From Fulvimarina manganoxydans (GTDB taxonomy: Bacteria > Pseudomonadota > Alphaproteobacteria > Rhizobiales > Rhizobiaceae), in NCBI RefSeq assembly GCF_900176465.1, contig NZ_FWXR01000009.1, positions 62,001 to 126,000 of the forward strand: DNA of 64,000 nucleotides. The letters are read 5' to 3'. The notes below the pieces were generated by a model. The model searched no databases, was not told where the DNA came from, and saw nothing but the letters and a program-made list of their open reading frames with translations. The stretch's first letter is position 1. Every line of letters starts with the position of its first letter. The position numbers and the translations under genes are program-made. This document shows, piece after piece, positions 36,186 through 45,654 of the stretch.

Positions 36186-36400
36186 ATCGTTTGTCTCCTT
36201 CCCTTGTCCGGCAAAGAAATTCGCCTCGCCGGCTTTCTCCTTGGAGCGACCGCCTTACCATGTGTCCCCATGGCACGGCGAGGATGGGTCAACCCGTTTT
36301 CTCGCGGTTATCAGCAATCAATTTGCTCGCATCGCGCCAAATTCGGCGAAACGACCGGCGCCGGGATCGGCCGTGCGAGATCAAGACAGGAGAGACGACT

Positions 36401-37504
36401 TTGCCAAGCATCGAGGGAAAGATCCGCTATGCGGTGGTGGGCGCCGGCTGGATCTCGCAAGGCGCGTTCATGCCGGGCGTCGGCCAGACCAGCAACTCGA
36501 TCATGACCGCCGTCGTCACCGGCGACCCGGAAAAGGCCAAGGGCCTCGGCAACGCTTACGGCCTCGACGCCTATGGCTATGACGAATACGATAAGATGCT
36601 GAAGAGCGGCACGGTGGACGCGGTCTATGTGGCGACGCCGAATTTCCGCCACCGCGAATTCGCCGAGCCGGCGCTGAAGGCCGGCATTCACGTCCTCCTC
36701 GAAAAGCCCATGGAGGTCTCGATGGAGGATGCCGAGGCGATCGAGGCGGCGGCCAAAGCCTCCGGCGCCAAGCTGATGGTCGCCTATCGCCTCCATTGCG
36801 AGCCGGGCACGGTCGCCATGGTCGAGGCCGTGCGCAAGGGCGTCATCGGCAAGCCGCGCTTCTTCACATCGACCTTCTCCCAGACCGTCAAACCCTCCAA
36901 TCACCGGGCCCAGCACGGCTATTGGGCCGGCCCTGTGCCGGATATGGGCGCTTATCCGATCAATGCCGTGCGCAATCTTTTCGAGGCCGAGCCGATCGAA
37001 GTCATGGCGATCGGCACGCGCACCGAGCGAGGCCTCGACTGCGACGACACTGTGAGCGTCATCCTGCGCTTCACCGAGGGACGGACGGCGAGCTTCACCC
37101 TGTCTTACTCGGCCGAGAGCATCGACCGGTTTCATCTGGTCGGCTCGGACGGCATCATCGAGGCGATGCCCGCCTTCGGCTTCGGCGAGGGAACGGCGAT
37201 CTCCTATCGCCTCACCAAGGACGGCGAGACCAGCGAGCACAAGGCGCCCGTCGTCGACCAGTTCGGCGGCGAGACCGAGTATTTCTCCGATTGTATCCTC
37301 AACGATCGCGATCCCGAGCCGAATGGCGAAGAGGGCTTGTGCGATATGATCGTCCTCGCCGCCATCGAGCGAGCGCTTCAAACCGGCGAGCCGCAGAAGC
37401 TGGAGCCGCGCTCGCGACAGCGCCGGATTTCGAAGGACGAGAAACGCGAGCTTCCCCTCGCCAAGGTGCCGGACTTCGTCAATACGGACGTGCCGATGGA
37501 GTAA
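36401..37504 (+). CDS. Gfo/Idh/MocA family NAD(P)-dependent dehydrogenase
   Basis: The product is 367 aa from TTG 36401, which has AGGAGAG 6 nt upstream; no ATG gives better spacing. A Rossmann fold starts IRYAVVGAGWISQGAFMPGV, followed by VYVATPNFRHREFAEPALKAG and the active-site EKPMEVS. The middle AYRLHCEPGTVAMVEAV, HGYWAGPVPDMGAYPINA and C-terminal sheet fit the family. It would oxidise or reduce a sugar or related hydroxy compound; the substrate is not indicated. It stands between metY and the HD gene. Confidence 0.9.
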   Translation: MPSIEGKIRYAVVGAGWISQGAFMPGVGQTSNSIMTAVVTGDPEKAKGLGNAYGLDAYGYDEYDKMLKSGTVDAVYVATPNFRHREFAEPALKAGIHVLLEKPMEVSMEDAEAIEAAAKASGAKLMVAYRLHCEPGTVAMVEAVRKGVIGKPRFFTSTFSQTVKPSNHRAQHGYWAGPVPDMGAYPINAVRNLFEAEPIEVMAIGTRTERGLDCDDTVSVILRFTEGRTASFTLSYSAESIDRFHLVGSDGIIEAMPAFGFGEGTAISYRLTKDGETSEHKAPVVDQFGGETEYFSDCILNDRDPEPNGEEGLCDMIVLAAIERALQTGEPQKLEPRSRQRRISKDEKRELPLAKVPDFVNTDVPME

Positions 37505-37628
37505 TGAGCGGGACGTCCTCGCTCATCATCCTCGGCCCGTCCGGGCCGGGGATTCATCACACGAAAGCCTCTCGGTCGGACCGTATTCCTCGAAACGTCA
37601 TCGTGACCCACGCATCAGGACCTCCCGC

Positions 37629-38204
37629 ATGACCGAGCCTGAGATCATCGCGACGCTCGATTTCCTGCGCCGGGCCGAGGCGTTGAAGGACACGCTACGC
37701 AGCGGCCATACCTCGACAGGCCGGCCGGAGAGCACGGCCGAACACAGTTGGCGGCTCATGCTGATGGCGCTGGTCTTCTCCAGATCCTTCGGCGAGATCG
37801 ACATGCTGAAGCTTTTGAAGATCCTCGTCGTCCACGATCTCGGCGAAGCGATCTCCGGCGACGTACCGGCGACCGATCAGAGCCCGGACGACGGACGGTC
37901 CGCGCGCGAGCGGGCCGATCTTCAGAGCCTGACGGCGCCCCTCCCGGCTCCGATGCGCGACGAGATTCTGGATCTCTGGGACGACTATGACAGCGCCGGC
38001 TCGCGCGAGGCGGTGATTGCGAAAGGCCTCGACAAGCTGGAGACGATCCTCCAGCACAATCAGGGCGCCAATCCCCCCGATTTCGACTACGGCTTCAATC
38101 TTTCCTATGGACGATCGCGCACCGACGCCGATCCCCTGCTCGCCCGTATCCGGGCGATTCTCGACGCCGAGACCCGCAAGCGCGAGGCTACCTCGAAGGC
38201 ATGA
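37629..38204 (+). CDS. HD-domain phosphohydrolase (YfbR/5'-nucleotidase-like)
   Basis: The product is 191 aa. The HD motif His residues are in ESTAEHSWRLMLMAL and the HD pair in VVHDLGEAISGDVPATD, with a later LDKLETILQHNQGAN. This matches HD-domain 5'-deoxynucleotidases of the YfbR type, which need a divalent metal. It is the last plus-strand gene before the convergent cobalamin operon, only a few bases from cobI's stop. Confidence 0.82.
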   Translation: MTEPEIIATLDFLRRAEALKDTLRSGHTSTGRPESTAEHSWRLMLMALVFSRSFGEIDMLKLLKILVVHDLGEAISGDVPATDQSPDDGRSARERADLQSLTAPLPAPMRDEILDLWDDYDSAGSREAVIAKGLDKLETILQHNQGANPPDFDYGFNLSYGRSRTDADPLLARIRAILDAETRKREATSKA

Positions 38205-38208
38205 GCAC

Positions 38209-38928
38209 TTAGCGGCCTCTGATCGCCTTTTCCGCTCCCCGATAGCCGAGGATCATCGAGAAATAGGGCGCCGTGTCGCTGGCCTCAGCCAGCGGCATGA
38301 CGCGCTCCTCGGCAAGGCTCACGCGCTCGCAATAGCGGCAGGAACCGGTCAGCCGCAGAGTTTCGATGAGGGTCTTCACGCGCATAAAATGTCGGCCGAG
38401 CTTGATGATGGCGAAGGCTTCCGACAACGCGATCCGTGTGGCGATCTCGCGATCTTCGAGCGGGGCCGGAATGACGGTGAAGACGTCGTTGCGGGCCGCG
38501 ATCGGCCTCGCGCTCGCCGCGCCCGCCGCCATGACCGAGGAGACGCCCGGCACGATCTCAGTCGGGAATTTCGAGGCCAGACGCTCGAAGAGATACATGA
38601 AGGAGCCGTAGAAGAACGGATCGCCCTCGCACAGGACGGCGACGTCGCGCCCCGCCTTCAGATCCGCCGCGATGCGCTTGGCCGCGGCCTCATAGACCTC
38701 GGCCGCCGGAAAGCGCTCGACGCGCATCGGCACCTCGATCGCGATCTCCTCCTGCTCTTTGCGCAAGTAACCGGCGACGATCGAGCGGGCGAAGCTCTCG
38801 CCCGTGTCAGGCTTTGGATAAGCAACGACGGGCGCGCTGGTGAGGATACGATGGGCCTTGAGCGTCAGAAGCTCTGGATCGCCCGGCCCGACGCCGAGAC
38901 CATAGAGCGTGGCGGGAGGAACGCTCAT
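38209..38928 (-). CDS. cobI: Precorrin-2 C20-methyltransferase CobI
   Basis: The product is 239 aa from ATG 38928 (MSVPPATLYGLGVGPGDPELL), overlapping cobL by 4 bp. The Gly-rich GLGVGPGDPELLTLKAHR and AVLCEGDPFFYGSFMYLFERL are the SAM-dependent corrinoid methyltransferase motifs, with PGVSSVMAAG following. It adds methyl at C20 of precorrin-2 in the aerobic cobalamin pathway. It is the last gene of the operon, transcribed cbiX-cobH-cobL-cobI. Confidence 0.95.
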   Translation of the reverse strand: MSVPPATLYGLGVGPGDPELLTLKAHRILTSAPVVAYPKPDTGESFARSIVAGYLRKEQEEIAIEVPMRVERFPAAEVYEAAAKRIAADLKAGRDVAVLCEGDPFFYGSFMYLFERLASKFPTEIVPGVSSVMAAGAASARPIAARNDVFTVIPAPLEDREIATRIALSEAFAIIKLGRHFMRVKTLIETLRLTGSCRYCERVSLAEERVMPLAEASDTAPYFSMILGYRGAEKAIRGR

Positions 38929-40175
38929 GCCGGGCCTTCGCCCCGGCGCAAGCTCGCGCCAAGCGGCCTTTCCACATGCCAATGAACGACCGTCATCGAC
39001 GGCTTGAAGGCGTGATAGGGCCCGACCGGCGCGGCGGTCTCGACAGCGATGCGCATCAACTCGCCGCCGAAGCGGGCATGAAGCTCGATGAGGATCGCTT
39101 CCGATTCCAGCGTCACCGCATGGGCCGCGAGCCGCCCGCCGGGCCTCAAGGCCGCCCAGCAGGCCTGAAACACGCCGTCCGTCAGTCCCCCGCCGATGAA
39201 GATCGCGTCGGGGCTCGGCAGATCGGCGAGCGCTTCCGGCGCCTCGCCTTCGAGGATCAGGAGTTCGGGCGTGCCGAGGGTGAGCGCGTTCTCGGCGATC
39301 ATGGCACAGCGTTCCGGGCGTGGCTCGATGGCGATGGCCGACAGACGCGTTCCGGCCCGCAGCCATTCGATGGCGATCGAGCCCGAACCCGCGCCCACAT
39401 CCCACAGGCGCTGGCCCGGCAAAGGCGCCAGAGCGGAGATGGCAAGCGCGCGCAGGACCCGTTTGGTCATCTTGCCGTCATGGACGAAGGCATCGTCCGG
39501 CAGACCGGCAACGCAGGGGCGAGGCTCGGCGGCAAGTCCCGCCTTGCATTCGACGGCGACCACGTTCAGCGGATCGACATCGTCGAAATCATAGGCACCG
39601 GCGCTGGTCGTCCTCAGACGCTCGCGATAGCCGCCCATCGCCTCGCAGATGACGAGCCGGCTCTGGCCGTAGCCTCTGGACGTAAGCAGCCTGGCGATGT
39701 CGCGCGGGCCCTCCTCGCCGCCGGTCAGCACCAGAAGCCGGGCGCCCGGCAGGACACTCCGCATCAAGGCCTCGACCGGCCGGCCATGGGCGGTGAGACA
39801 GGCGACATCGGCCAGCGCCCAGCCGAGCCGCGCGGCCGCGAGTTGAAAGGCCGAGAGCCCTGGCAGGATGGTGACGGCCTCAGTGCCGAAGCGCTTGACG
39901 AGGATCGCGCCAACGCCGAACCACATGGGATCGCCCGAGGCGAGCACCACGACGCGCCGGTCTTCCCAATCCTCGATCGCGTCGAGATTGTCGGAAAAGG
40001 GCGTCGTCCAGACGAATTGCTCGGCATGGCTGCTGCCGAGCATGGACAGATGGCGCTCCCCGCCGAAGATCGCTTCGGCGCCGGCCAGCGCCATATGCGC
40101 CTCGTCGGACAAGGCCGAGAGCCCGTCCTCGCCGATGCCGACGATGGTCAGCCAGGGCTCGCCGTCCCGTGTCAT
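38925..40175 (-). CDS. cobL: Precorrin-6Y C5,15-methyltransferase (decarboxylating) CobL
   Basis: The product is 416 aa from ATG 40175. The N-terminal CobE/CbiE half has LTIVGIGEDGLSALSDEA and LASGDPMWFGVGAIL. The C-terminal CbiT half has LWDVGAGSGSIAIEWLR (SAM-binding) and DAIFIGGGLTDGVFQACW. Both domains are intact. It methylates C5 and C15 and decarboxylates at C12. Start and stop overlap neighbours by 4 bp (ATGA), so the operon is translationally coupled. Confidence 0.96.
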   Translation of the reverse strand: MTRDGEPWLTIVGIGEDGLSALSDEAHMALAGAEAIFGGERHLSMLGSSHAEQFVWTTPFSDNLDAIEDWEDRRVVVLASGDPMWFGVGAILVKRFGTEAVTILPGLSAFQLAAARLGWALADVACLTAHGRPVEALMRSVLPGARLLVLTGGEEGPRDIARLLTSRGYGQSRLVICEAMGGYRERLRTTSAGAYDFDDVDPLNVVAVECKAGLAAEPRPCVAGLPDDAFVHDGKMTKRVLRALAISALAPLPGQRLWDVGAGSGSIAIEWLRAGTRLSAIAIEPRPERCAMIAENALTLGTPELLILEGEAPEALADLPSPDAIFIGGGLTDGVFQACWAALRPGGRLAAHAVTLESEAILIELHARFGGELMRIAVETAAPVGPYHAFKPSMTVVHWHVERPLGASLRRGEGPA

Positions 40176-41740
40176 TCGCCAAGCCCCGAGGCGAGCGCAT
40201 TGACCGCAGCCGCCGCCAGCGCGCTGCCGCCGAGACGCCCGGGAAGGGTGACGAAGGGAACGCCGCGATCGTCGCGCAGAAGTTCGGCCTTGGATTCGGC
40301 CGCCCCCACGAAACCGACGGGCAAGGCCAGGATGAGGGCCGGCCTCGGCGCGCCTTCCTCGATCCGCTCGATCAGGCGGAAGAGCGCCGTCGGCGCATTG
40401 CCGATGGCGACGATCGCGCCCTCCATGACGTCGGTCCACAGATCGACCTGGGCGGCGGAGCGCGTCGTCGCCTCCCGCTCGGCGATGCGCCGGGTGCGCG
40501 GATCGTTGAGACGGCAGACGATCTTGTTCTGCTGCTTGAGGCCGGAAACGATGATGCCGTGGGAGACCATCTCTGCATCGGTGATGATCGGCGCGCCGGC
40601 TTCCAGCGCCGCCCGCCCGGCCGCGATCGCGCCCTCCGAGACGACGAGACTCTCGGCGATTTCCGGCATGCCGCAGGCATGGACCATGCGGATGACGAGG
40701 TCATGGGCCTCTTCGGGAAAGCGTGAGAGATCCGTCGCCTCGCGCACGAGGCGGAAACTCTCCTCATAGATGCGCGACGGCTCGCGGATATAATGAAGGC
40801 GGCGATTGGGAACGGCGATGCCGGAATTGTCGTGCTCGCTCGGCACCTCGTCCGACAGGCGATAGCCGAGGCCGACGATCCAGCCCTCTTCCATCAGGGC
40901 GGCGCGCTTGTCCTCGCCCTGGAGGTCGGCGGGAGCAGCGAGCAACGCCTCGAAGCGGCCCTCTGCGTCGAAGCGGCCAAAGGCTTCGCAGAGCGTTTCG
41001 ACCTGGGCCTCGTCGAGGCAGGACTTGTCGCCCTTCTCGATCTGCGACAGGCCCGGATAGATCTCGGCAAAGGTGATCGGCGCGTCCAGCTTGTCGGCAA
41101 AGCCGGTCTCGAAGGGCCAGACGGCGATCTTGCCGGCAAACTCCTCGTCGCGGCGCAGCTGCTCCAGCCGCGCCATGCCAGTCACGGCCTGGCTGCCGAC
41201 GCTGCCGACATAATGCATCTTCCAGACCGGCTGGGCTTTTCGCGCACGGTCCTCCGACAAGCGCCGCTCCGGCAGCGCGTCGGGATAGGGCTCGGGCCGG
41301 CGCGGCGGCAGGCCGGGAATGTCCTGAAATTCCGGGCGGCCCCAGAACATCGGCGCAAAAGCGAGCCGGTCGCGATTGAGCCGACCGGCGATCTCGAAGC
41401 GGTTGTTGGTGTTGGAATCGGTGTCCTGGACGCTGTCGGCGAAGAAGGACCAAAGCGCCGACCAGTCGTCGGTGCCGGCGATCGCCCCGGCCGCCCCGCG
41501 CGGATAGCCGAATGGGAAATCGAAGCCGGCAAAGACCCGCTTGTCAGCCGCCAAAGCGTCGCGGAAGAACTGGCGCAGACGCGCCATCGCCGCCGAGCGG
41601 GTCGGCGGATTGACCGTCTCGATCAGCCGGAACGTGCCCTCCTCCCGCTCGCCGAGAGCGATCCAGATCGAATCCTTGCCGGTGGTCGGCGTGTTGGCCG
41701 CCGACCAATCGACGATGGCGAAGGCATCGAAGAGAGCCAT
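40172..41740 (-). CDS. cobH: Fusion of DUF429-like domain and precorrin-8X methylmutase CobH
   Basis: The product is 522 aa. Residues ~1-310 begin FAIVDWSAANTPTTGKDSIW and contain GFDFPFGYPRG, the pattern of DUF429/RNase-H-fold predicted nucleases. Residues ~315-522 are CobH: IREPSRIYEESFRLVREATD, VIRMVHACGMPEIAESLV (catalytic His), ADAEMVSHGI-like ITDAEMVSHGII and ALPVGFVGAAESKAEL. A normal CobH is about 210 aa, so the enzyme is doubled by the N-terminal unit. The first gene cbiX ends 9 bp upstream, and it overlaps cobL by 4 bp. The role of the N-terminal half is unknown. Confidence 0.9.
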   Translation of the reverse strand: MALFDAFAIVDWSAANTPTTGKDSIWIALGEREEGTFRLIETVNPPTRSAAMARLRQFFRDALAADKRVFAGFDFPFGYPRGAAGAIAGTDDWSALWSFFADSVQDTDSNTNNRFEIAGRLNRDRLAFAPMFWGRPEFQDIPGLPPRRPEPYPDALPERRLSEDRARKAQPVWKMHYVGSVGSQAVTGMARLEQLRRDEEFAGKIAVWPFETGFADKLDAPITFAEIYPGLSQIEKGDKSCLDEAQVETLCEAFGRFDAEGRFEALLAAPADLQGEDKRAALMEEGWIVGLGYRLSDEVPSEHDNSGIAVPNRRLHYIREPSRIYEESFRLVREATDLSRFPEEAHDLVIRMVHACGMPEIAESLVVSEGAIAAGRAALEAGAPIITDAEMVSHGIIVSGLKQQNKIVCRLNDPRTRRIAEREATTRSAAQVDLWTDVMEGAIVAIGNAPTALFRLIERIEEGAPRPALILALPVGFVGAAESKAELLRDDRGVPFVTLPGRLGGSALAAAAVNALASGLGE

Positions 41741-41749
41741 GCCCGTCCT

Positions 41750-42961
41750 TTAACGCATCGAACGCGGGCCCAAGGGATGGTCCGCGTGGGGATAGGGGTG
41801 GTGGTGATGCCCATGATGATGATGGGCATCATGATGACCATTGCCATGTGCGGGACTGGAATCGCCACCATGGTGGTGATGGGTATGGCCATGATCGTGG
41901 TCATGTCCATGGCCGTGTTGGTGATCATGGGCATGGCTGTCGCCATGGCCGGGATGATGATCGTGGGCGTGACTGTGTCCGTGCCCATGATGGTGATGAC
42001 CGGCCGCGCTGCGGCAGGCGCCGGTACACACGTCCTGGCAAAGCGTGCAGTCGGCCGAGGAGCCGATGCCTTCCACGTGGTGATGGTGGCTTTCCTGGGC
42101 GAGCCCGACCTCGGTCTCGAAGCCCAGCACCTGCTCGCGATATTTGCACATCTGGCAATTCATCACATTGGTGCCTTCGATGATCTCGAAGAGCCGCTCG
42201 ACGAAGGTTTCGACCACGAGGTCATGGGCGCCGAGATAGGGCGCCTTCAGGAAACGGATATCGGGATGGCCAGCCGCGACCACATCCGTCTGGTCGTAGA
42301 TGCGGCGCACGAGAACGCCGGTGAAGAGGAAATAGGGAAAGACAACGATGCGCTTATAACCAAGGCGCGCGGCATGGCTCAGCCCCGGCTCGACCAGCGG
42401 GAAGGTGACGCCCGAATAGACCGTCTCGCCCCAGCCGAAGCCGAGCCCCTCCCAGAGCATGCGCATGACCTTGGAGACGTTGGAATTGGCGTCGGGGTCG
42501 GAGGAGCCGCGCCCGACGACGACGAGCATCGTGTCGTGGAGCGCCTCGCCTTCGCGCCAGCCATCGGCCTTCAAACATTCGCGAATGCGCTCGCCGGCCG
42601 CCCGGATCATCTTCGGATCGATGCCGAGCTCGCGGCCATAGCGGATGGTGAGATCGTGCTCGGCCGCATAGGTGTTGAGAACGGAAGGAATGTCGTTCTT
42701 GGCATGGCCGGCGGCAAACAACATGCCCGGCAGCGCCATGATGTCCCGCGCGCCCTCGCCGAGAAGCTTGTCGAGGCCTTCGCGGATGACCGGCTTGGCA
42801 AATTCCAGATAGCCATGCTCGGTACGCCAATCGGGCAGGCGCGCCTTCAGCTTTTCCGCGAGGCCGCCAAATTCCTCCATCGCGGCCTTGTCGCGGCTGC
42901 CATGGCCGCAGAGCATCAAGGCTTTGAGAGGTTGGGCATGTCCGTTCGGGGCCTGATCCAT
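41750..42961 (-). CDS. cbiX: Sirohydrochlorin chelatase (CbiX-type) with His-rich C-terminus
   Basis: The product is 403 aa, with GGAGGAG 5 nt before ATG 42961. Two chelatase domains are visible: LMLCGHGSRDKAAMEEFGGLA with catalytic His, and MLVVVGRGSSDPDANSN. Then come NCQMCKYREQ and a cysteine group CTLCQDVCTGACRS, suitable for an Fe-S or metal site. The last ~90 residues are a run of His/Gly/Asp repeats (HGHGHSHAHDHHPGHGDSHA). It inserts cobalt, or in other contexts iron/nickel, into sirohydrochlorin; the tail probably stores or presents metal. It is first in the operon, behind a candidate cobalamin riboswitch. Confidence 0.93.
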   Translation of the reverse strand: MDQAPNGHAQPLKALMLCGHGSRDKAAMEEFGGLAEKLKARLPDWRTEHGYLEFAKPVIREGLDKLLGEGARDIMALPGMLFAAGHAKNDIPSVLNTYAAEHDLTIRYGRELGIDPKMIRAAGERIRECLKADGWREGEALHDTMLVVVGRGSSDPDANSNVSKVMRMLWEGLGFGWGETVYSGVTFPLVEPGLSHAARLGYKRIVVFPYFLFTGVLVRRIYDQTDVVAAGHPDIRFLKAPYLGAHDLVVETFVERLFEIIEGTNVMNCQMCKYREQVLGFETEVGLAQESHHHHVEGIGSSADCTLCQDVCTGACRSAAGHHHHGHGHSHAHDHHPGHGDSHAHDHQHGHGHDHDHGHTHHHHGGDSSPAHGNGHHDAHHHHGHHHHPYPHADHPLGPRSMR

Positions 42962-43282
42962 CGGGCTCCTCCTTCTCGCCGTCAGCCGGCGTCTCGAGAA
43001 ATCCAGCCGGAGGAGCCGGCGCGCGACTGGAGTGTTCCCCCAAGCGGCCGGGCAGTCCGACAGTTCCGTCTTGGCCCCCGATTTGGGTCGGCCGCACCGG
43101 AATTCCTTTCAGCCCGGTCCGGCCGGGCACCGTCGTTCGAAGGGCGGGGAATAGACGCGCTGCGGGAACGGGTCAAATCCCGAAGCGGCCCGATCGGTTT
43201 TCTCTTCCCTCCGCCCACCAATTGGCCTAACCCACGGTTCTCCCTCCTGCCGCATCGGCGGCGCTTCTCCCCCGGCTCGGCC
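42962..43282. other. Divergent control region between cbiX and the permease gene
   Basis: This 321-bp region is shared by the minus-strand cob operon and the plus-strand TauE-like gene. It contains the candidate cobalamin riboswitch at 42985-43140 and the promoters for both. No gene is seen. Confidence 0.7.
42985..43140 (-). promoter_or_regulatory. Candidate cobalamin riboswitch upstream of cbiX
   Basis: Read on the minus strand, elements match the cobalamin leader in order: GGTGCC (near 43127), GGCTGAAAGGAATTCCGGTGCGG (43093-43115, cf. the AGGGAAnnCGGTGC core), GGAACTGT (near 43061-43068, cf. CGCAACTGT), then a Gly-rich GGGGGAACACTCC (43030-43042) and a final GC stem. It resembles a variant rather than the canonical form: the GCCAGGAGACCTGCC end is not obvious. 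Location directly ahead of the cobalamin operon supports the call. Confidence 0.6.
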
Positions 43283-44026
43283 ATGGACTTCGACATCATT
43301 CTGCTTCTCCTCGGCGCGGCCTTCGTCGCGGGCGCCATCGACGCGGTTGCCGGCGGCGGGGGGCTGATCACCATTCCGGCTCTCCTCCTCGCCGGTTTCG
43401 ACCCCTTGACCGCCATCGGCACCAACAAGGTGCAGGCGATTTTCGGCTCCGGCTCGGCGACGATCGCCTATGCCTCCAAGGGCCATGTGAACCTCAGGAA
43501 GCAGTTGCCGAGCGCCGGCTTCGTCCTCATCGGCTCGTCGCTGGGCGCGGCGCTCGCCTTCGTGATACCAACGGAAGCGCTCGAAACGGGACTGCCCTTT
43601 CTCCTGATCGCCGTCGCCGTGTTTTTCGCGCTGAAGCCCGATCTCGGCGATCTCGATCGCGAGCGCCGGCTCTCCGAGCCCCTCCTGATCGGCCTCGTCA
43701 TGCCATTGATCGGCGCCTATGACGGGCTGTTCGGCCCCGGCGCCGGCTCCTTCTACATGATCGCCTTCGTCACGCTGGCCGGCTTCGGCGTTCTCAAAGC
43801 GACGGCCCATACGAAGCTTCTGAACTTCGCCTCCAATGTCGGCGGCCTTCTCGTCTTCACCCTCAACGGCGCCGCCATCTGGTGGCTCGGCCTGATGATG
43901 GGCGTTGCGACCTTTCTCGGCGCCCGGCTCGGCGCGACGATAGCCATGCGCTTCGGCTCCAAGCTGATCCGCCCGCTTCTCGTCGTCACCTGCCTCGCCT
44001 TGGCGGCCAAGCTTCTCTTCGGATAA
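43283..44026 (+). CDS. TauE/SafE (TSUP) family permease
   Basis: The product is 247 aa from ATG 43283. It has eight hydrophobic segments and the two repeated TSUP motifs [20 protein letters not shown] and [20 protein letters not shown]. Members export sulfite/organosulfonates or other anions; the one next to a cobalamin operon might carry a cobalt-related solute, but this is speculation. It faces the cob operon across the riboswitch region and precedes cobQ by 40 bp. Confidence 0.88.
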   Translation: MDFDIILLLLGAAFVAGAIDAVAGGGGLITIPALLLAGFDPLTAIGTNKVQAIFGSGSATIAYASKGHVNLRKQLPSAGFVLIGSSLGAALAFVIPTEALETGLPFLLIAVAVFFALKPDLGDLDRERRLSEPLLIGLVMPLIGAYDGLFGPGAGSFYMIAFVTLAGFGVLKATAHTKLLNFASNVGGLLVFTLNGAAIWWLGLMMGVATFLGARLGATIAMRFGSKLIRPLLVVTCLALAAKLLFG

Positions 44027-44066
44027 GGCCGGTCCCCTGACCGGTTTTGAAGGAAGAAGGCCATCC

Positions 44067-45551
44067 ATGGCGAAGACGCCTGCCATCATGCTGCAGGGCA
44101 CGGGCTCCGATGTCGGCAAATCCGTCCTCGTCGCAGGGCTCTGCCGGCTCTTTACCCGACGCGGGCTCGCTGTGCGACCCTTCAAGCCGCAGAACATGTC
44201 GAACAATGCCGCCGTCGCGCGCATCTCCGGAAGCGGCGACTTCGGCGAGATCGGCCGGGCCCAATGGCTTCAGGCGCTGGCCTGCCGCACGGCCCCGACG
44301 ACGGCGATGAATCCGGTGCTTCTCAAACCCCAGTCGGAGACCGGCAGCCAGATCGTCCTCAATGGCCGGATGGCCGGCAGCGCCAAGGGCCGCGACTATC
44401 AGCGCCTAAAGGCCGGCTTTCTCGATACCGTCCTCAAGGGCTTCGAGACCCTTTGCGGCGAAGCCGATCTCGTCATCTGCGAAGGGGCAGGCTCGCCGGC
44501 GGAGATCAATCTGAGGTCGGGCGACATCGCCAATATGGGCTTTGCGACAGCTGCGAATGTGCCCGTCGTCCTCGTCGGCGACATCGATCGCGGCGGCGTC
44601 ATCGCCTCGCTGGTCGGCACCCATGCTATCCTGCCCGAGGCCGACAGGGCGATGGTCAAAGCCTATCTCATCAACAAGTTTCGCGGCGATGTCTCGCTCT
44701 TCGACGAGGGGCTTGCCGCGATCACCCGCTTCACCGGCTGGCCGAGCCTCGGCGTCGTCACCCATCTTCCCGCCGCGCGCCGCCTGCCGGCCGAGGATTC
44801 GGTCGCGTTGGAACGCCTGGCCGAGGAGAGGTCGGGCCCGAATGACCTGATCGTCGCCGTCCCGCGTCTCGGCCGCATCGCCAATTTCGACGATTGCGAC
44901 CCGATCGCCCAGGAGCCGGGTGTCTCGCTCGTCTTCGTCGAACCGGGCGATCGCCTGCCACCGGAGGCGCGGCTCGTCCTTATCCCCGGATCGAAGTCGA
45001 CGATCGGCGATCTCGAAGACTTTCGCAAAAACGGCTGGGACAAGGATCTCGCCGACCATCACGCGAGAGGCGGCTTCGTGATGGGCCTTTGCGGCGGCTA
45101 TCAGATGCTCGGGCGGCGGGTCCTTGATCCGGGCGGGATCGAGAGCGACACGCACGAGGCCGAAGGCTTGAGCCTTCTCGATGTCGAAACCGTGATGGCA
45201 TCGGACAAGACCGTGCAGGACAGCCGCGCCGAGACGCTGGAAGGCGAGGCGCTGGAGTGCTACGAAATCCATCTCGGCCACACCGAGGGCCCCGACTGCG
45301 GGCGCCCGCTCTGCCGGATCGACGGGCGGCCGGACGGGGCGACGAGCCCGGACGGGCGCGTCTTCGGCACCTATCTCCACGGCATTTTCGCCAATGACGG
45401 CTTTCGCCGCGCCTTTCTCTCCCGTCTCGGGCATAAGGCGACAGGCCATAGCTACCGCGCTTCGGTCGAGACCGCCCTCGACGAGATCGCCGATTCGTTG
45501 GAGCGCATGATCGATTGCGAGCGCCTCTTGGTGATCGCCAAGAACCGATAG
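44067..45551 (+). CDS. cobQ: Cobyric acid synthase CobQ
   Basis: The product is 494 aa, with GGAAGAAGG 6 nt upstream. The N-terminal ATP-binding part has [20 protein letters not shown] and [12 protein letters not shown]. The C-terminal glutaminase has [12 protein letters not shown], the nucleophile Cys in [16 protein letters not shown], and the His of [12 protein letters not shown]. It amidates adenosylcobyrinic acid a,c-diamide at four carboxylates. It is a separate transcript from the minus-strand cob genes. Confidence 0.97.
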   Translation: MAKTPAIMLQGTGSDVGKSVLVAGLCRLFTRRGLAVRPFKPQNMSNNAAVARISGSGDFGEIGRAQWLQALACRTAPTTAMNPVLLKPQSETGSQIVLNGRMAGSAKGRDYQRLKAGFLDTVLKGFETLCGEADLVICEGAGSPAEINLRSGDIANMGFATAANVPVVLVGDIDRGGVIASLVGTHAILPEADRAMVKAYLINKFRGDVSLFDEGLAAITRFTGWPSLGVVTHLPAARRLPAEDSVALERLAEERSGPNDLIVAVPRLGRIANFDDCDPIAQEPGVSLVFVEPGDRLPPEARLVLIPGSKSTIGDLEDFRKNGWDKDLADHHARGGFVMGLCGGYQMLGRRVLDPGGIESDTHEAEGLSLLDVETVMASDKTVQDSRAETLEGEALECYEIHLGHTEGPDCGRPLCRIDGRPDGATSPDGRVFGTYLHGIFANDGFRRAFLSRLGHKATGHSYRASVETALDEIADSLERMIDCERLLVIAKNR

Positions 45552-45654
45552 CTGCGGCGAAGGATCGGTGGTGGCGTTGTGTCGAGCCCAAAAGACACGC
45601 TTTGGCCGCAAGACCATGTTTGCGACGACATCAGGAAGATTCTAGACTGGACCC

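Noticed and set aside
36186-36400. SAM-II riboswitch upstream of the O-acetylhomoserine sulfhydrylase gene
   Set aside because: SAM-II leaders are common before metY/metA in alphaproteobacteria. I looked for the GTGATTTG, GGCTTGCAGCCACG and GCTAAA core on the minus strand and did not find it; only a small CCATG/CATGG hairpin is present.
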